NCBI RefSeq assembly: GCF_038049925.1 | Contig: NZ_CP145809.1 | Coordinates: 2,266,599 to 2,330,598, forward strand | Direction: 5' to 3' | Source: Georgenia sp. M64 | GTDB taxonomy: Bacteria > Actinomycetota > Actinomycetes > Actinomycetales > Actinomycetaceae | DNA: 64,000 bases | Shown: positions 63,747-64,000 of the stretch, piece after piece | Layout: each line of letters begins with the position of its first letter | How positions within the stretch are numbered: position 1 is the first letter of the stretch | The notes under the pieces: generated by a model | What the model saw: the letters and a program-made list of their open reading frames with translations, nothing else | The model's database searches: none | Told to the model about the DNA's origin: nothing | Program-made: the position numbers and the translations under genes

Positions 63747-63965
63747 TCAGGCGCCGGCCGCGGCCGCCGTCGGGGCGGCGGTCGACACCGCCGAGCCTCG
63801 CCGGCGCCGCGAACGACCCGGGACCAGCGGCGACCACCACGGGCCGCGCGCCTCGCGCGCCACCCGGCGGGCCTCCTCGAGTCGCCAGGAGCCCTCGTCG
63901 TAGCTCCACTGGTTCCACAGGCGCTCCTGCATGAGCACCATCTCCACGATCTGTCCGCTCTCCAC
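63747..63965 (-). CDS. Small conserved-type protein, function unknown
   Basis: 72 residues. The N-terminal half (IVEMVLMQERLWNQWSYDEG) is tryptophan-rich and looks constrained; the C-terminal half is basic and then Ala/Thr-rich. The GTG at 63965 has an excellent GGAGGAG site three bases upstream, which supports translation. Not recognised. Confidence 0.65.
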   Translation of the reverse strand: MESGQIVEMVLMQERLWNQWSYDEGSWRLEEARRVAREARGPWWSPLVPGRSRRRRGSAVSTAAPTAAAAGA

Positions 63966-64000
63966 GTTCTCCTCCTCGTCGGGGTCCCGCCGGTCCGGTC

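Overview
The window is very GC-rich DNA from an actinobacterium, probably a member of the Micrococcales such as a Georgenia- or Cellulomonas-type organism. The evidence is the codon bias, the many GTG starts, the stop/start overlaps (ATGA, GTGA, TGATG), the DUF222/HNH (13E12-type) gene, the MetPS importer, an oleBC gene fusion and DosR-, LexA- and CRP-like sites of actinobacterial form. The genus is inference. No rRNA, tRNA or CRISPR array was found. About 57 protein genes cover nearly the whole window, in mostly short operons.

Layout. 1-6.3 kb: glucuronide use, with fructuronate reductase (cut by the window edge), glucuronate isomerase, a LacI regulator and beta-glucuronidase, joined by a shared operator-like element. 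6.4-16.6 kb: a lactate-racemase (lar) locus. larE-larB-HIT and larA-larC-hydroquinone reductase encode the nickel-pincer nucleotide pathway and its client enzyme. Between them sit a membrane metallophosphoesterase, a GCS2-type ligase and a small membrane protein. 16.6-20 kb: a lipoprotein and an IS110-family element with a structured leader that may be a bridge RNA. 20-26 kb: oxidoreductases, a HAD phosphatase, and a DUF222-HNH gene behind a near-perfect LexA box.

26-31 kb: oleA-oleBC-oleD, for head-to-head condensation of fatty acyl chains to long-chain olefins. 31-35.6 kb: the MetPS importer, DeoD, an unknown gene and a TetR regulator. 35.7-38.6 kb: an alkylation-repair operon, ECF-like sigma factor - ogt - tag - alkA, with every junction overlapping. 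38.6-45 kb: MarR regulator, gamma-glutamyltransferase, a cyclic-nucleotide-binding protein and a cyclase-homology/ATPase/TPR protein. 45-48 kb: a 49-residue protein and a DUF485-acetate-type symporter pair behind a perfect CRP/GlxR site. 48-56 kb: aldo/keto reductase, metallo-beta-lactamase-fold hydrolase, a membrane molybdopterin oxidoreductase, Idi, DUF3105/DUF305 proteins and a universal stress protein with a DosR-type box. 57.9-61.2 kb: an ABC-2 exporter operon whose second permease carries a +1 frameshift. 61.5-64 kb: an epimerase-like protein, a 5'-3' exonuclease and a small unknown protein.

Recurring themes: short tandem repeats expanded inside genes in units divisible by three (42, 30, 21 and 15 bp) and between genes in other sizes (23 and 25 bp); and several genes whose -10-like hexamer lies 6-7 bases before the start codon with no clear ribosome-binding site, as expected for leaderless transcripts.
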